DNA of 64,000 nt, taken from assembly GCA_950106755.1 (NCBI GenBank), contig OX467083.1:45894555-45958554 (forward strand). Direction: 5' to 3'. Each line of letters begins with the position of its first letter. The first letter of the stretch is position 1. Shown here piece by piece: positions 49,372 through 61,594 of the stretch. The notes beneath the pieces were generated by a model, which saw only the letters and a list, made by a program, of their open reading frames with translations, was not told the DNA's origin and did not search any database. The stretch is from Climacium dendroides (Eukaryota; Streptophyta; Bryopsida; Hypnales; Climaciaceae). Position numbers and translations under genes: made by a program.

Positions 49372-49710
49372 TAGAGTAGGAGGTTCTAAAAGGGCACATG
49401 CTCTGCAACCACTCACCTCTTTATCAAATGTACACCGCTTGTACACGATGCTTTTTCATAGCCTTCGGCAATGTAGAAATAGTGTACATTTCAGGAGGTG
49501 GGCAATTTCATAGCCTTATGTTATTTCAACTTCAAAATTTTCATAACTAATTCTGCAAAGCTCCAAATAATAGGAAACGACTTAGGTTAGATGTCAATTT
49601 CACTTGTTTTTCAAGGAAAATTTACTAACTAAAATAATATTTCAAGAAGCTTCACCTCCCTAAAAGTCCAGTTTCAACTCTCAAATGGGTGATTTATGCC
49701 TCCTACCTTA
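49372..49710. mobile_element. Short inverted-repeat element, family F5, copy 2
   Basis: The left end is TAGAGTAGGAGGTTCTAAAA and the right end is GCCTCCTACCTTA. It is collinear with 19161-19493, sharing AAATAGTGTACATTTC-like, GGTGGGCAATTT and TTTCAAGAAGCTTCACCTCC motifs. No gene. Confidence 0.75.
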
Positions 49711-49764
49711 TGACATCACTTAAATAGAATCCAAAATTGTTGCTGAAGTATAGTGTTCTGAAAG

Positions 49765-50036
49765 AGATAATGACCCAGAGGTACATTTTGTTTTCTTCAA
49801 TGTACCAACAATGTACATTTCGGGAGGTGGTCGTTTTTCAGGTAGTGATTATTGCATTTCAACTTCAAAAATTCATAACTAATTCCACGAAGGTCCAAAA
49901 AATATGCAACAACTTGGGTTAGATGACAATTCCATTTTTCTTCCTACAAAAATTTACTGAAATTTATTTCGAGGAGTCTAGCTTTCCAAAAGGCAATCAG
50001 CTCTTAAATGGTTGCTTTAAGAGCAGACTACGTTAC
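49765..50036. mobile_element. Family F5, copy 3 (diverged)
   Basis: It shares AATGTACATTTCGGGAGGTG, TTCATAACTAATTCCACG and GGGTTAGATGACAATTCC with the other F5 copies. It lies just after copy 2. The ends are degraded. Confidence 0.55.
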
Positions 50037-50206
50037 TTTAAACTGGTGAGTGATGTCCAGGCAATCTGTCTGCAACACTGAACCTGTACCTGTACCTACA
50101 AAACAGACGCTAAATTGTTTCATATTTACAAGACCAAAACAAACAGAACCAACAACCAGGAGCAACAGCTTTCCCCACCAACCCAGAAACAAGTGCACCC
50201 ATGATG

Positions 50207-50262
50207 GGGAACATGGGGAACATGGGGAACATGGGAGAACATGGGAGAACATGGGAGAACAT
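50207..50262 (+). repeat. Short GGGGAACAT / GGGAGAACAT minisatellite
   Basis: Three units of about 10 bases (GGGGAACAT type) are followed by three of GGGAGAACAT type. Open frames across it on both strands are an effect of the repeat. Confidence 0.75.
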
Positions 50263-51889
50263 GTTCTGACATATGCTCTTGCATAACAAACTTCTAAAGT
50301 TCCTTGGGTCAAAAATTAGAAGATAGTGTACTTTCAAAATTGTCAAGAAAATAGCGCATTGTTAAAATAGGTCTTCATATCAAAGCTTATTTGTTTTTTA
50401 GAATTTGTAACCATAGGATCTTATTCTTCATTAGTGCAAGGGGCTTGTGTAAGAAAATTGGGGTCTTAAAGCGATGTATGATGTATGTGTGAGATATGAT
50501 TAAGCAAAGAACAACACAAAGTTTTCTTCAAGGTTGCCCAAGCATTTGACAGCGTGGCTTTGTCAATCTTTTGAGTCTTGTAACTCAAATTCTACTTTGC
50601 AATGATCTAAAAACTCTAGATTTGAATAGAGCCTCTTGAAGTTAGGAAGAAGTATGCAAATTTTTAAAAACAAGATCATACTTTACTCTACCTGCCAAAA
50701 CTAAAGGTAAAATTAAGAAATTAACTAACTACTAAGATTTTGTAAAAATGAGATTCTCTAGAAGGTCATTTGATTTTCCAATCTAAAAAAATGAATAAAA
50801 CACACCAAAATTTGAAACTTTACTTTGAGTGCCCCAAACACCCAAAAATCATTTGGGATTTAAAAGAGCTTTTAATAACAATGAATCTATCACTTGAGAT
50901 GGAGCTTTAGTGCCCAAAGCACGCTTGTAACCAAATCATTGAGTTGGATTCTCTTAGTACTTGAGAAGGTTTAATAAGCTGGACATTGACTATATTAGAA
51001 GGGCATGGAGTATTTATTTAATGTACTTAGAAATGATGTAGTTTATGACAAAGGTCTTTTAGGTGCCAAGATTCTTTTCTATAGTCAATGTTGACTTTCT
51101 TGTTGTCAATATTGACTACAAGAAAGGAATCTCAAAATTCCAAAGAGTTCATTTATAGATTCAAAATCCAAAGTTGAATTTGTAAGTTGACTCTAATTTG
51201 TTTTATATCTTAAAATTTTGGTTGCTTCGAGGACTTGTAGATTTGTACCTTATAGTGGTTAATGAATGCTTTAAGCTTCAAAACAATCTTAGTCAAGATG
51301 CCATAGATCTTAGATTTCCATTGCTAACTTCAATCATACCTCACCTTCAACCTCAAGAGAAGACCATATTGAACCAAATAGCAAGGCCAATGATTTGATA
51401 GTAGGCAAAAATAAAGATGATTGATGATTGAACAAAAATTAGTCATATGTTGTCCAAATCTATCCCCTAGACAATTGTGATTATAATTTTAGCTATAATG
51501 AATGACATTATACTTATTAGTATTATTAACATGCATCAGGTGCTAAAGAATGAATTCAACTTTTGAAGCTCAAATATTTCTATATGGAACCAAATCCATT
51601 TTTGTAATCACATGTTTTTTTTAGAAGAAAAAACTAATAGACATTAGGTATAAACAAACTATTTTATAAGGATGATAACCAAATAAGTGAATTTGACACT
51701 ATTTGATAGTATTTATGTTATTTAAACCTATGGGGTCAATTTTTTTAGTGAATGCTATAAATGCTATAAATATATTAAAAATATTTTGCATATACTTTTT
51801 TTTAAAATCTCTAGGATGTAGTAAACTATAGTGACTTGAGTTGCTACTTTAAAACTTCCTTAATTGATGTGTTGTTCTTCTTTACTATA

Positions 51890-52055
51890 CAAAACTATTG
51901 AGAGTGATCATGTAAAGACAAACTTGGTTCACAAGATGCATTGTATCAAAATAAATAGAATGCTAAAATATGCAAAACTATTGAGAAGTATCATGTGTAG
52001 ACAAACTTGGTTTGTAGGATGCATTGAATCAAAACATATATGGAATGCTGAAATT
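51890..52055 (+). repeat. Two-copy 83-bp tandem duplication
   Basis: CAAAACTATTGAGA, AGACAAACTTGGTT and GATGCATTG recur in order with an 83-base offset (units start at 51890 and 51973). Diverged; it sits within a 78-codon open stretch that has no recognised domain. Confidence 0.65.
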
Positions 52056-53502
52056 GTAAGAATTCAACAAGATTTTGACCAAAGACTACAATTACAATGA
52101 AAAGAACTTCGTGAACCACTTACTAAAGACATTTTGCTTAATTCCTTTTTTTTTGATTAATAGTTGATTCTTACTTATTCTTATACAATATAAATGTCAT
52201 TTCAAACTATATATTTTTAGTATTTGTTGCTAAACATTTCATTAGCACATGGTGTTGACAAGTCTAGAAACTCTTCTCTTTCATCTATATATACAAGTTT
52301 TTAGTCTTCATCATAATAGTAAGTTAATTCTTATGAAGGGTAGCATTGTAAAGGCTATGACTTTTGTCAAATGTAGTGTTATGTGGTTGATGCTTGTTTT
52401 TATTTCATTGATTTCTCAAATAAATTTAATCTTTGTACATCCACTGCGTGATAAGTTCAATATGAATAGTATATGTGACAAGAAAGAACTCAAATAGTCA
52501 AATTTTATTTATAGAATTGTTTTGGCTTCACATCCAATTAGATTGGATGGAGCTACTTCTTGCATGGTCTATGACCCTGACACTCATAATCATAGGGCTT
52601 TACTTTCTAAATTCTAAAATTTAAAAATTTACATGAAATTCCCACTCTATGCTCTACGCTCTACACTCGTGTGGTAGTATTCCATCTTGTGAAACTATTC
52701 TTTTGTTAATATAAAATATTTTTATATTCTTGATTGGAATCAATTGTGGTTTGAAGTTTGATTTGAGATAACAAGTTGTGGGAGGTTTGTAATAATGACA
52801 CTTCACTCCATCATGGATTTGTAAGGACATGGCTTTAAGTTTGCCATTCAAAACATAGACACGTGATGATTATAATAATCTTTTATGAAATTCCCTTGGC
52901 CTTACGTTGTTTAAGGTGCCATTTATGATCATAGGCCTTTTTGAAAACAAGATGTCTTTGGTTTTTAAGCTTTGTCCTCATGCGCAAGGCATCTTATTTT
53001 TTAAAAACAAACTCTGGTAGATGCCTTATCCTATACATAAGCAATTTCAATCATGTAGATTTTGACAAGTGCAAGTGTAATTTTTTGACATATTTAATAC
53101 CTTGCATCTGGTTTTCTTTCACAGCAGTACTTTTCTGGCCTATAATCTTAATAGACAACTTTAATAACCTATTTGAAGCTCCAAAAGATAGTCTTAAGAG
53201 CTAGGTTGTAATATTGAGTCTATCATTATCATATTATTTTCTAATACCTTATTTGTAATAATATACTATTATTTTTTAAATTATTATATAAATTATGTTA
53301 AAATAATAAATACCACAAGTTATTGCACTAGATTGAAATTATGCTGGCCTATATCATCATTGGTAAATATTAATTAATTAAATAGAAAAATATGTGTTAT
53401 ATTCTAGAAATGAGATTCAAGAATGAGAAGTTGACAATGAAGGTGAAGAGCTAATCCTTTGTAGTTGAATTACTAATCTTTATTGTCAACTCTAAATCGA
53501 CC

Positions 53503-53690
53503 TCACTTTTGAACATTAGGGCATAATAGTCCAGGTCCAAGTGTCACATCATTGTTAGAGGTTCTCTTCAATTTATAAATAAGGGAAGGAAAAATTTCAC
53601 TTTTGGACATCAGGGCATAATAGTCTAAGTTTAAGTGTTACATTGTTGTTAGAAAGTAGTCTCTTCAACTTATAAATAAAGGAGGGTTTT
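53503..53690 (+). repeat. Two-copy tandem duplication (about 95 bp) with TATAAATA motifs
   Basis: TCACTTTTG, then CAGGGCATAATAGTC or similar, TTGTTAGA, and a final TATAAATAA plus purine run are repeated with a 94-97-base offset. Each unit ends in a TATA-box-like TATAAATA (near 53574 and 53671). No coding frame follows. Confidence 0.6.
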
Positions 53691-55740
53691 GATCAACTTG
53701 CACAAGCTTATTGAATTGAGCATAGGGAACATATTCATTCTCCATGAAATGATTTGTAAACATTTTAGTATCAAATATCTATTGGAAAATGTACACATTG
53801 ATTGTATTTCAATAGTAAGTCTCTAAAGTTGCTTCTCAACTAACTTCTTAATATCCAAATGGCATTGTTAAGTTAAAGGTCAATTATTTTTATAACCAAC
53901 ATTATAGTTGTACACCATTTTCATGTAAGTTTTAATGTTTAAAGAATTTTAGCACTAAATAGACAACACTTTAGCATTGCATGAATATTAATACTAAAGT
54001 TATATGAATATTATATACATACTAAAATGATATTAACAAGTACAACATTAATATCAATGATATTTGGAATTAATGCAATGATTTTTTAGAACATGCCTAC
54101 TAGTTGGTATCATTGAAATTTATATTTAAGCCAATTGGTTTAGTTATCAATTTGCATTGATGAAATTCTTAACATTTTGAAGGACAAATCATATGATTAT
54201 TTAGTTAAATCATTGTTTGTCTCTTTGCATCTCTATTTTTTCACTATTTGAAAGTAGAAATTATTATTTTTAAGTTTTTAAAGATGAAATTAGATGTCTT
54301 CAATTAGCCATAAGATTTTCAAAACATTTATAAAAAATCTATGATTTTAAGAAAAAAGAGAATGAAATTCATATCAAATATCAAATAATTGCACAAGTTT
54401 TGAATATATATCAAAGTCTATATATTCCAATGAATTGTTAACATTATCAACATTATTAACTAATTTTTTTGTAAAAGCCCAAAATTTTAGAGGAGAAAAC
54501 TAATAATTTTAAAGATTTTTTTGATAGAGCATCAATTATACTTTGAAAGCCTTATTTCATTAGTACAACAAAAAGCCAAAATAAGTAAATTTCATGATTA
54601 AATTTAGATCAATGAAAAAAAAGCTTGAAATTGGTCAATATGTTGAAGGTAATCTATAGTACAGCATTGAGTTTTGTTGAAAAACAAAGTAAATTTAAAT
54701 GAAGGGATTTGAAAAAATTGAACAATTCTCAATATAATTTGGATAAAAAATAAAATTCTTCATTCATTGTAAGTGATTGAAATCATTCAAACACCAATAT
54801 TAGAGTTGTAGGTGCTATAAGTTTTATAAAGTTATGTCATGTAATATCTTCAAAGTTACTATAGAATTAAACAATAATGGACTTTTCTAAAATTTATTAA
54901 ATATCATACTTCATTTGGTTCCTTTTTCAATTCCTATTCAAGATTGCAAGTGAATTCATACTCAATTTGTATTTTTTCTTTTAAATGACAATAAGATATG
55001 GTTGCGTGAAATAGTATCACATTGACATTGAGTTGTCTTCTTCCTAATTTGAAGTTCAAGTTTGTTTATGACAACTCTGAGCCTTCAAAAAGTGTTAGAA
55101 GTTTACTCATGGTTCAAAATTAGGTGCAAGTAAAAGTAATAAAAAGACATTGAGATGTTTTAAAAATCATCCTCTTGACCAAACATCCTTTTTTATTTTG
55201 TTGTATTGGTCTTGTTGTTTCTTTGAATCCTATTGTTGCTCTAGTTGAAGTTGTTTAATTTTTGAAGACCTGACTCCATTAAACCTTGCAATGTTGCTAC
55301 AAACACTAAGTGTTTGATGGATGACAAAGAATCCTTCTATATAAGATAGAAGTTTAGATGATCAAATTTGAAATTTTATATAAAGTGGAGGCCTTGCACA
55401 ATATTTCAACCTCCTATGAGTGCTCTTAGATTTTTTTAAGCAAATATCTTACACATGGTACCCAAAAATATTATGTTTATGTTGACTAGCCCGACATTCT
55501 AGAGTTAATCATGTTTCAATTTTTTTACACAAGTGATTTGTTTGTGTTTCTCAAGTTTTGTAGTATTGATGCAAGTAATAGCCAACTTTGGTGGTCATCT
55601 TCAATTAGGGGATAAATTTCACACTAGGGGACTATGGTAATGGTTGGTCTTTTTGATTGGATAGTAGATAATCTCACTATAGCACCAATATGGTATATTA
55701 TTAGCAACTTTGCCAAAAAACAATTACACTCATGAGGATT

Positions 55741-56138
55741 AGGTAGGCTCCTTTCAAACACCATTTTTGTTATACCTATTTAAAAATATTTGTTATACCA
55801 ATTTTTTGTTATACCTATTTAAAAATATTAAATTGTTCAAATTTTCATATTTTCTTGTTGACAAGTGAAAGAAAGTTCCAATGTACAAAAGAACAAACCA
55901 TTTGGATATTGTATGCAAAAGTTATAAAGAGTCAAAGTTTTTATGGTTATTTTTTTTATTTATTTTTATTTTTTAAAACAAATGAAACGGGTTTCATTAC
56001 AAGAGGTGAATTACATAATTGTCAGCCACAATTATGGTAAAGGTTCTTAAATCATTTCTTCTACATATTGATTTTGGAGATGTACTATATTAATGATGGT
56101 ACTTTAAGGTCAATGACACATTTGGGATTGCCTACCTT
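55741..56138 (+). mobile_element. Family F4, copy 3
   Basis: The left end is AGGTAGGCTCCTTTC and the right end is TTTGGGATTGCCTACCT. The body has ACAAGTGAAAGAAAGTTCC and CATTTGGATATTGTATGC, as in copy 1. It is about 110 bases longer than copy 1, partly through a T-rich insertion near 55945-55975. Confidence 0.7.
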
Positions 56139-56342
56139 AGTGCCAAATGTGATATCACAATGAGATTTTTTAATAAAACCTTATATGATCACATGAACAA
56201 AAATAAATATTATGCCAACAAAATGTCTCCATTACTTGTAATGTATGGGTATGTCTACATTGCATAGAAAATATATTGTTGCAAGGACATCAATAGGATG
56301 AAAATATCCATGTCTATCTTCTTAATATATTCTATTAAAAGT

Positions 56343-57238
56343 TTAACCCCTAAAAGACCAAGAACTTTCTTCTTGTCAAAAAAACACTCAAAATTGTCAT
56401 TTCTAATGCAAAGAGCAAAACCTTTTTAGAATTGATTTTTTCCATATCAAACCATAGGATCTTGCACAAGATTAGTGTAAAAATCTATGGAAGAAACTAT
56501 AGGAACTTTGGCTATATAGATTGCAAGATATTCATGTTTAAAGTAAAGAAAAATGGTTTTTTTACACCTTGCATGATTAGATTATTTGATTTTGAATCTT
56601 CTTCTTGAATTTTGTACTACAATGTTTGAATAACAAAATTATTATTATGAAAGTTTGGAAATAAAATTGAAATATTAAAATTTTAATTTTTGTCCTTAAA
56701 AAATTATTAAATTGAGGTGGGTATGAGATAGATAGAAAAACTAAATTGTTAATAGCTTTAATATGGAATTGAAAAACCCTAATCTGAATGGTGAGATTGT
56801 TCTATCAAGTAAACTTAACCTTGTAGAATTTTTTTTAAAATAGTAAAAATTTAGTTCAAAAACAAATCCAAAAAATCATTTTCTCGAAAAGATGTTGTGA
56901 TTGCCCTAAAAACAAGATGCTCCATAAATTTCACATCACTAATCCAAATGGAATGAATAAAAACTTTCCATTTATATAAAAATTTGAATTTACAAGTAGG
57001 AAAAAAATTTAATCCTTATTTCAATATTTGTGGACTTTTTTTGTTGCCTGACTAGGTGAAAATTATGTTTAGGATGGCATAACTTTTTTTCTTGGGCACC
57101 AATTGAAATAAAAATTATATAGTAAGAGAGAAAATGTATTTTTATAATTTAAAAAAATTAATAAATAAAAACAAAAATCGAGGTTGTAGGAGGCTATCCA
57201 ACATCCATTTGTTATCTTGGGGTGAGACTTAAAATTAA
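56343..57238 (-). mobile_element. TTAA-bounded repeat, family F1, copy F
   Basis: It starts TTAACCCCTAAAAGACCAAG and runs collinear with the reverse of copy B for about 0.9 kb. The far end is degraded (CTTAAAATTAA). Confidence 0.7.
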
Positions 57239-57520
57239 CCATGGTCAAAGAGTGTCATGGCCAAAAATTGAAAATAGGGTGAAGCTATAAATTAGAAAAT
57301 CATTACATTTATAAAAGTGAATTTATCTATTTTTAAAATTAATTAATTAATTAGCAATGTTGGTGATTACTTGGTACATAGAAAGTATTTACTACTTCAC
57401 CCATTTGAATTGAATTAAAATTGGCTTGTAAATATCTTTTCTTATTTTCTTGAAATGTCATCTCTTCTTTCATTTTCTTCAAAGAGGATTTATTTGATCC
57501 TTCAACCACTTCAATTTTTG

Positions 57521-57688
57521 TATCCGCATCAATTGTACTCACATTTTGTATCCGCATCAATTGTACTCACATTTTGTATCTGCATCAATTGTACTCACAT
57601 TTTGTATCCGCATCAATTGTACTCACATTTTGTATCAGCATCAATTGTACTCACATTTTGTATCAGCATCAATTGTACTCACATTTTG
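57521..57688 (+). repeat. 28-bp minisatellite, six units
   Basis: TATCCGCATCAATTGTACTC, then ACATTTTG, repeats exactly every 28 bases from 57521, with CCG, CTG or CAG at the variable position. The forward open frames across it are an effect of the array. Confidence 0.9.
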
Positions 57689-60600
57689 ATTTGACTCTTG
57701 AATATGGTTTCAATTGCTTAATGTTGTTTATTTCAAATAAATTTTTTTGTCTTCATCTTTTCATTGATAACTTGGTCAATGACTCAATCATTTGATCTTC
57801 AACATTGAATTCAAGCTTTTTGTAAGTCATACTAACCTTTTTTTCTTGACATTGGTAATAAAGGTAGACTGCATCACTATAAGAAATGTTAAGTGATTGT
57901 AATCATATTTTTCATCAATCATGAAAAAACAAAAAACATCACATTTTTCACATAGTAAGACATCACGATCATTAGATAGATATTGTTTATCTATTGGAAT
58001 GCTGATTTGTGTAGCAATAGCTTATTTTAATTGGCCAATAGTTGCATGTCTATCTATAACTACTAGTTCCTTGACTTCTGAATCTTAAAATCATCATTAT
58101 CATATTGAAAAAATTGATAAAGCTTATTGGATTTTAATGAATGACAAGAATATAACTTAAATATAAAATTCAATCAAAATGATCAAATTCCATTGATTTA
58201 ATATACTTTACATCACCAAATATAAAAGTTGCTACACTTGAAGGAAGATGAAAGAAGATCCAAAATCCAAAAGCCTATCCAAATGGATCATGTCACATGC
58301 TATTGTCAATAGCATGTGACAATATTAACTCCATACTAGCAATTCAAATGGTAAATTTTCAAAATCAATTGGTATTTGAAAGATAATATTTGAAATCTAT
58401 AATGTTGTGACCAATATTTGATAATGTGGAAAAGTATTGACCTTAAGTAAGGATAAATTCTTTATTTAATCCCTAAAGGTCTTAACATTCAAAAAGTAAA
58501 TGAATCTTGGTCAAATTTAATTGTAATTTTTATTTAGGATATTTAATTTCAACCTAAAAAATGAAACGTAACAAATTTTTCTTCAACTCATATGAAAAAT
58601 TTGAAAAAATCTAAAAACTTAATGACATAATGCAATTGGAAGCTTCATGTTTTAAAATCCAAATTATATAGTTTTGTGCATATATCATTTGTATTTTCTT
58701 CTTTAAATATAAATATATGGGTTTTAAAATTAAATTTCAAAATACTAAATTTAATTCTAATTTTTAATTTTAGTAAAAAATTTAAGATTATTATAGTGTA
58801 TATTCTAGTTGATATAATTTTATGTACACATTACATTCAAAAAAATTGTACTAAATTAAAATTTACACTTAAATTATGAAAAATTCACATCCATAGAAAA
58901 AATATTTTTTTCCCTCAAAAATTTATCTTAATTTTATCAATCAATTATACAAAGGTCAAATTTAACTCTATACAATGGTAATTTGACTTAACATTTAATG
59001 CAAAGGTTACTTTGTATGATGAGAAAGTTTTGAATTTTAAAGTTTTAAGGAATTAAAAAATTATTTTTACTTTTATTTTGAGTGTGGCATGTATGCTTAG
59101 ATGTAAAAAGTAAAATATTTGTTTGAGATGTTTTCATATTATCCATCATCACTACTTGTACCTCTTAAAAAAATTCAAAATATTTAGATTATTTCTATTA
59201 TATTTGTTAATTTATTTTACATTGAAAAATTACAACAATTACAATCAATTGTGAAACTAATGGAGATTTTCCTCATTGGTAGCTATAAAATAGTCTTGTG
59301 TAATAAAAATATATGATTGAAACTTGATTATAACTTAAAAGACTAAATTAAAGTCAAAAATAATGTTTGACCATTTGGCATTAGAACTAGTCTTTTACGG
59401 AGGTTAAAGAATAAGACTTTGGGAGAAGCTTGTTTAGAAAGGTTTGGTATTGAGATGTAAAGGGGTTGGTTTTAGACGCTTAGTTTTGGTAAGCTTGAGT
59501 TTGGAGGAAGGAACAACTTTGGTAGTAAGTTTTACTTTACATTAAGCTTCTAGTTGTCCCTTATGCCATCAATCTTTTTCATTACTTCAAAAGAACCTTA
59601 TTATCTTGGCAAAAAGGTAAGGACATCTACAAATCATCACCATAATATCTTCTACTTTGTGATAGTTTGTTTTGTTTTGTTTTTGAGAAGTGTTGAAGTG
59701 GCAACATACAAGAAAATGATGTAGCCAAATATTTTAGTATTCATCTATATTTTTGATAGAACTATCTTTTCATCAACATATTTGGATGAATTTCATTTAA
59801 AATTGGCAATTTCATCCATTTAAAAAATGGAGCAATTGGGCATTATCATCCACTTTTTCTTCAATTTTTTTTCTATATTAGGCTTGGTGCTCTCCAATTA
59901 TTTTTGAGGCTTTGGGGCATTTAAATGCCCCCTCCAAAACCTTGCTTTGTAATACATGATGATTAAGAAAACAAATCACTTAAAATATTTGTTACAACAT
60001 TGACCTTAGCACATCTAAAATCTTGAACTATTGTAAAGTCTTTTAATAGTATCAAAATAATCCAATTTTAGGTGCATTAAAATCTTCTTTCATTTTGGCC
60101 ATTTCAATAATAAAAATTATACTCAATGTTAATTGCTTAGTAATTGATGTCCCTAGTTTGAAAGGAAAAAAATAGTACTATAAAACAAATTGCATCCAAA
60201 AGTGTTTGGATAAGCATTTGAAGACAAGTCATATAATTAAATAGATTTAATTTTTTGGGGTCCTTGCTTAACAATAAAAGAAGATTTTAGATTCTTTTAG
60301 CTTATACTTTTGGAGCTATGTATAAATGAACTATAAATTTTCAATGTAGTAATTAGAGGTGTTTCCAAAATCAACCGCAATATCTTATGTTGAGAAGGTG
60401 AACCTCATACCATTGTTAACCAACCTAAACCATTCCTCATTAGAATAATCCCTCCCTCGATTTTTGGGAGTGAATTTAATTTAGTCTACAAAGAATCATT
60501 GTTTGGTTAGGAAGTTGTAATGTTGGGTCTTTTGCTTTCTAGAAGAACAAAACAGATCCCAATGTTAGTTAATAATGTTAACACTTGTAGGCAAGGACCT

Positions 60601-60765
60601 AGAGGGATTGATTTTGCACAATTTGGGATGGTTATCTTTTATCACTTACTTTACTAGTCAAGTCTTCATCTCCTTGTCAACTATATACAAAAAAAGCATG
60701 CATGTAGTGGCGAGTGTAGTGGTTGGAAATAATGTACATTATGTGCAACATATTGAAAGTATATT
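57689..60765. other. AT-rich intergenic DNA without a supported gene
   Basis: No gene recognised. TTAATCCCTAAAGGTCTTAA near 58467 resembles an F1 end without a visible partner. The perfect palindrome at 58291-58321 is listed separately. Confidence 0.4.
58291..58321. repeat. Perfect 15-bp hairpin
   Basis: TGTCACATGCTATTG, one T, then CAATAGCATGTGACA. The surroundings are AT-rich. It is not followed by a T run on either side in the way of a terminator and has no nearby gene. Confidence 0.75.
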
Positions 60766-61046
60766 AAGGTAGCCCCCCCACAAGCGCTATTTTTTGGTAC
60801 TATGAATAATTATTATTATTATATTGCTCAAAAATTTAAATTTTCTTGTCAACAAATGAAAGGAGGTTCCAACACACCAAAGAATGTGGCATTTGGATAT
60901 TGTATGCAAAAGTTATAAAGGGTTAAATTTTTTTGGGTAGAGGTTCTAAAATTGTTTCTTCAATAGAGATACATATTGACTTAGGAGATGCTTATAGAGT
61001 AATTATTGTGGTTTTAGATAGGGGTGCTTTGGAGGATATCCACCTT
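60766..61046 (+). mobile_element. Family F4, copy 4
   Basis: The left end is AAGGTAGCCCCCCCAC and the right end is GGAGGATATCCACCTT. The body contains CAAATGAAAGGAGGTTCCAA, then GGCATTTGGATATTGTATGC and AAAAGTTATAAAGGG. Confidence 0.7.
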
Positions 61047-61065
61047 TATCCCTAATTTTTATGAT

Positions 61066-61524
61066 TATGTTTCACCAAAAAAAAACTTCAAAACTATCAT
61101 TTCTAGTACAAAAAGCTACAATGTAATGGAAAAAAACTACCTCTTTGCTTATTCAACTATAAGATTTTGTACAAGATATGTATGACAATGTGTAGAAAAT
61201 ATTTCATACACTTTGACTTTCACTACAAAAAAACGAGGATATAAATGAATTGTCGATAATGATTGTAGTAGTCATTTCTTGTTCACAATGACTACAAAAC
61301 AATCATTTTGCAATCATTGTTGTATTATAGTCATTGTGGACAAGTCATTGTAGACACTTGTTTTTTTGCAGTATTTGTGGATTGTAAAATATTTGTAATT
61401 TTGAGCTTTAAATTTTTATAGTGAGGAATGGAATTGAAAATCTAGGATTTATTTATTTTAATTAAAAAATTGTTAAATAGAAGTAGGTATATGATGGAAG
61501 GAGAAATTATATTGTTAATAACTC
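61066..61524 (-). mobile_element. Family F1, copy G (partial, interrupted)
   Basis: It matches F1 inner sequence in the orientation of copy E: AAACTATCATTTCTAGTAC, then AAATAGAAGTAGGTATATGA and GAGAAATTATATTGTTAATA. It lacks both TTAA ends and is interrupted by the CACTA-like element at 61221-61373. Confidence 0.55.
61221..61373. mobile_element. CACTA-type MITE (about 153 bp)
   Basis: The left end CACTACAAAAAAACGAGG and the right end, the inverse of TACTGCAAAAAAACAAGTG, form inverted repeats. The inside is rich in mirrored ATTGTAGTAGTCATT / AATGACTACAA words. CACTACAAAAAA ends are characteristic of small non-autonomous CACTA (En/Spm) relatives; a TTT on each side could be the 3-base target duplication. 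Confidence 0.7.
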
Positions 61525-61594
61525 ATCTAAAAAAGCTCAATTTGACCATTAGAAATTCATATTTCAATTTCATTTTAAATGAGCTTTTTTAGAT
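61525..61594. repeat. Inverted repeat with 15-bp perfect arms
   Basis: ATCTAAAAAAGCTCA (61525-61539) and TGAGCTTTTTTAGAT (61580-61594) are exact inverses with a 40-base loop that is itself partly complementary. Confidence 0.7.

Larger units (their letters stand above)
50263..55740. other. AT-rich intergenic block without a supported gene
   Basis: No supported gene. Open stretches of 60-87 codons (for example 51198-51398, 52249-52497 and 52941-53204) have no recognisable domain. Two old tandem duplications inside (51890-52055 and 53503-53690) are listed separately. Confidence 0.4.

Noticed and set aside
50028..50346. Frames with repeated CSPCSP or MFPMFP words
   Set aside because: Produced by the short GGGGAACAT minisatellite at 50207-50262 on the minus strand.
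57455..57795. Repetitive open frames with SIVLTFCI / NCTHILYPHQLYS words
   Set aside because: The 28-base period keeps several frames open at once; no start context or splice signals.
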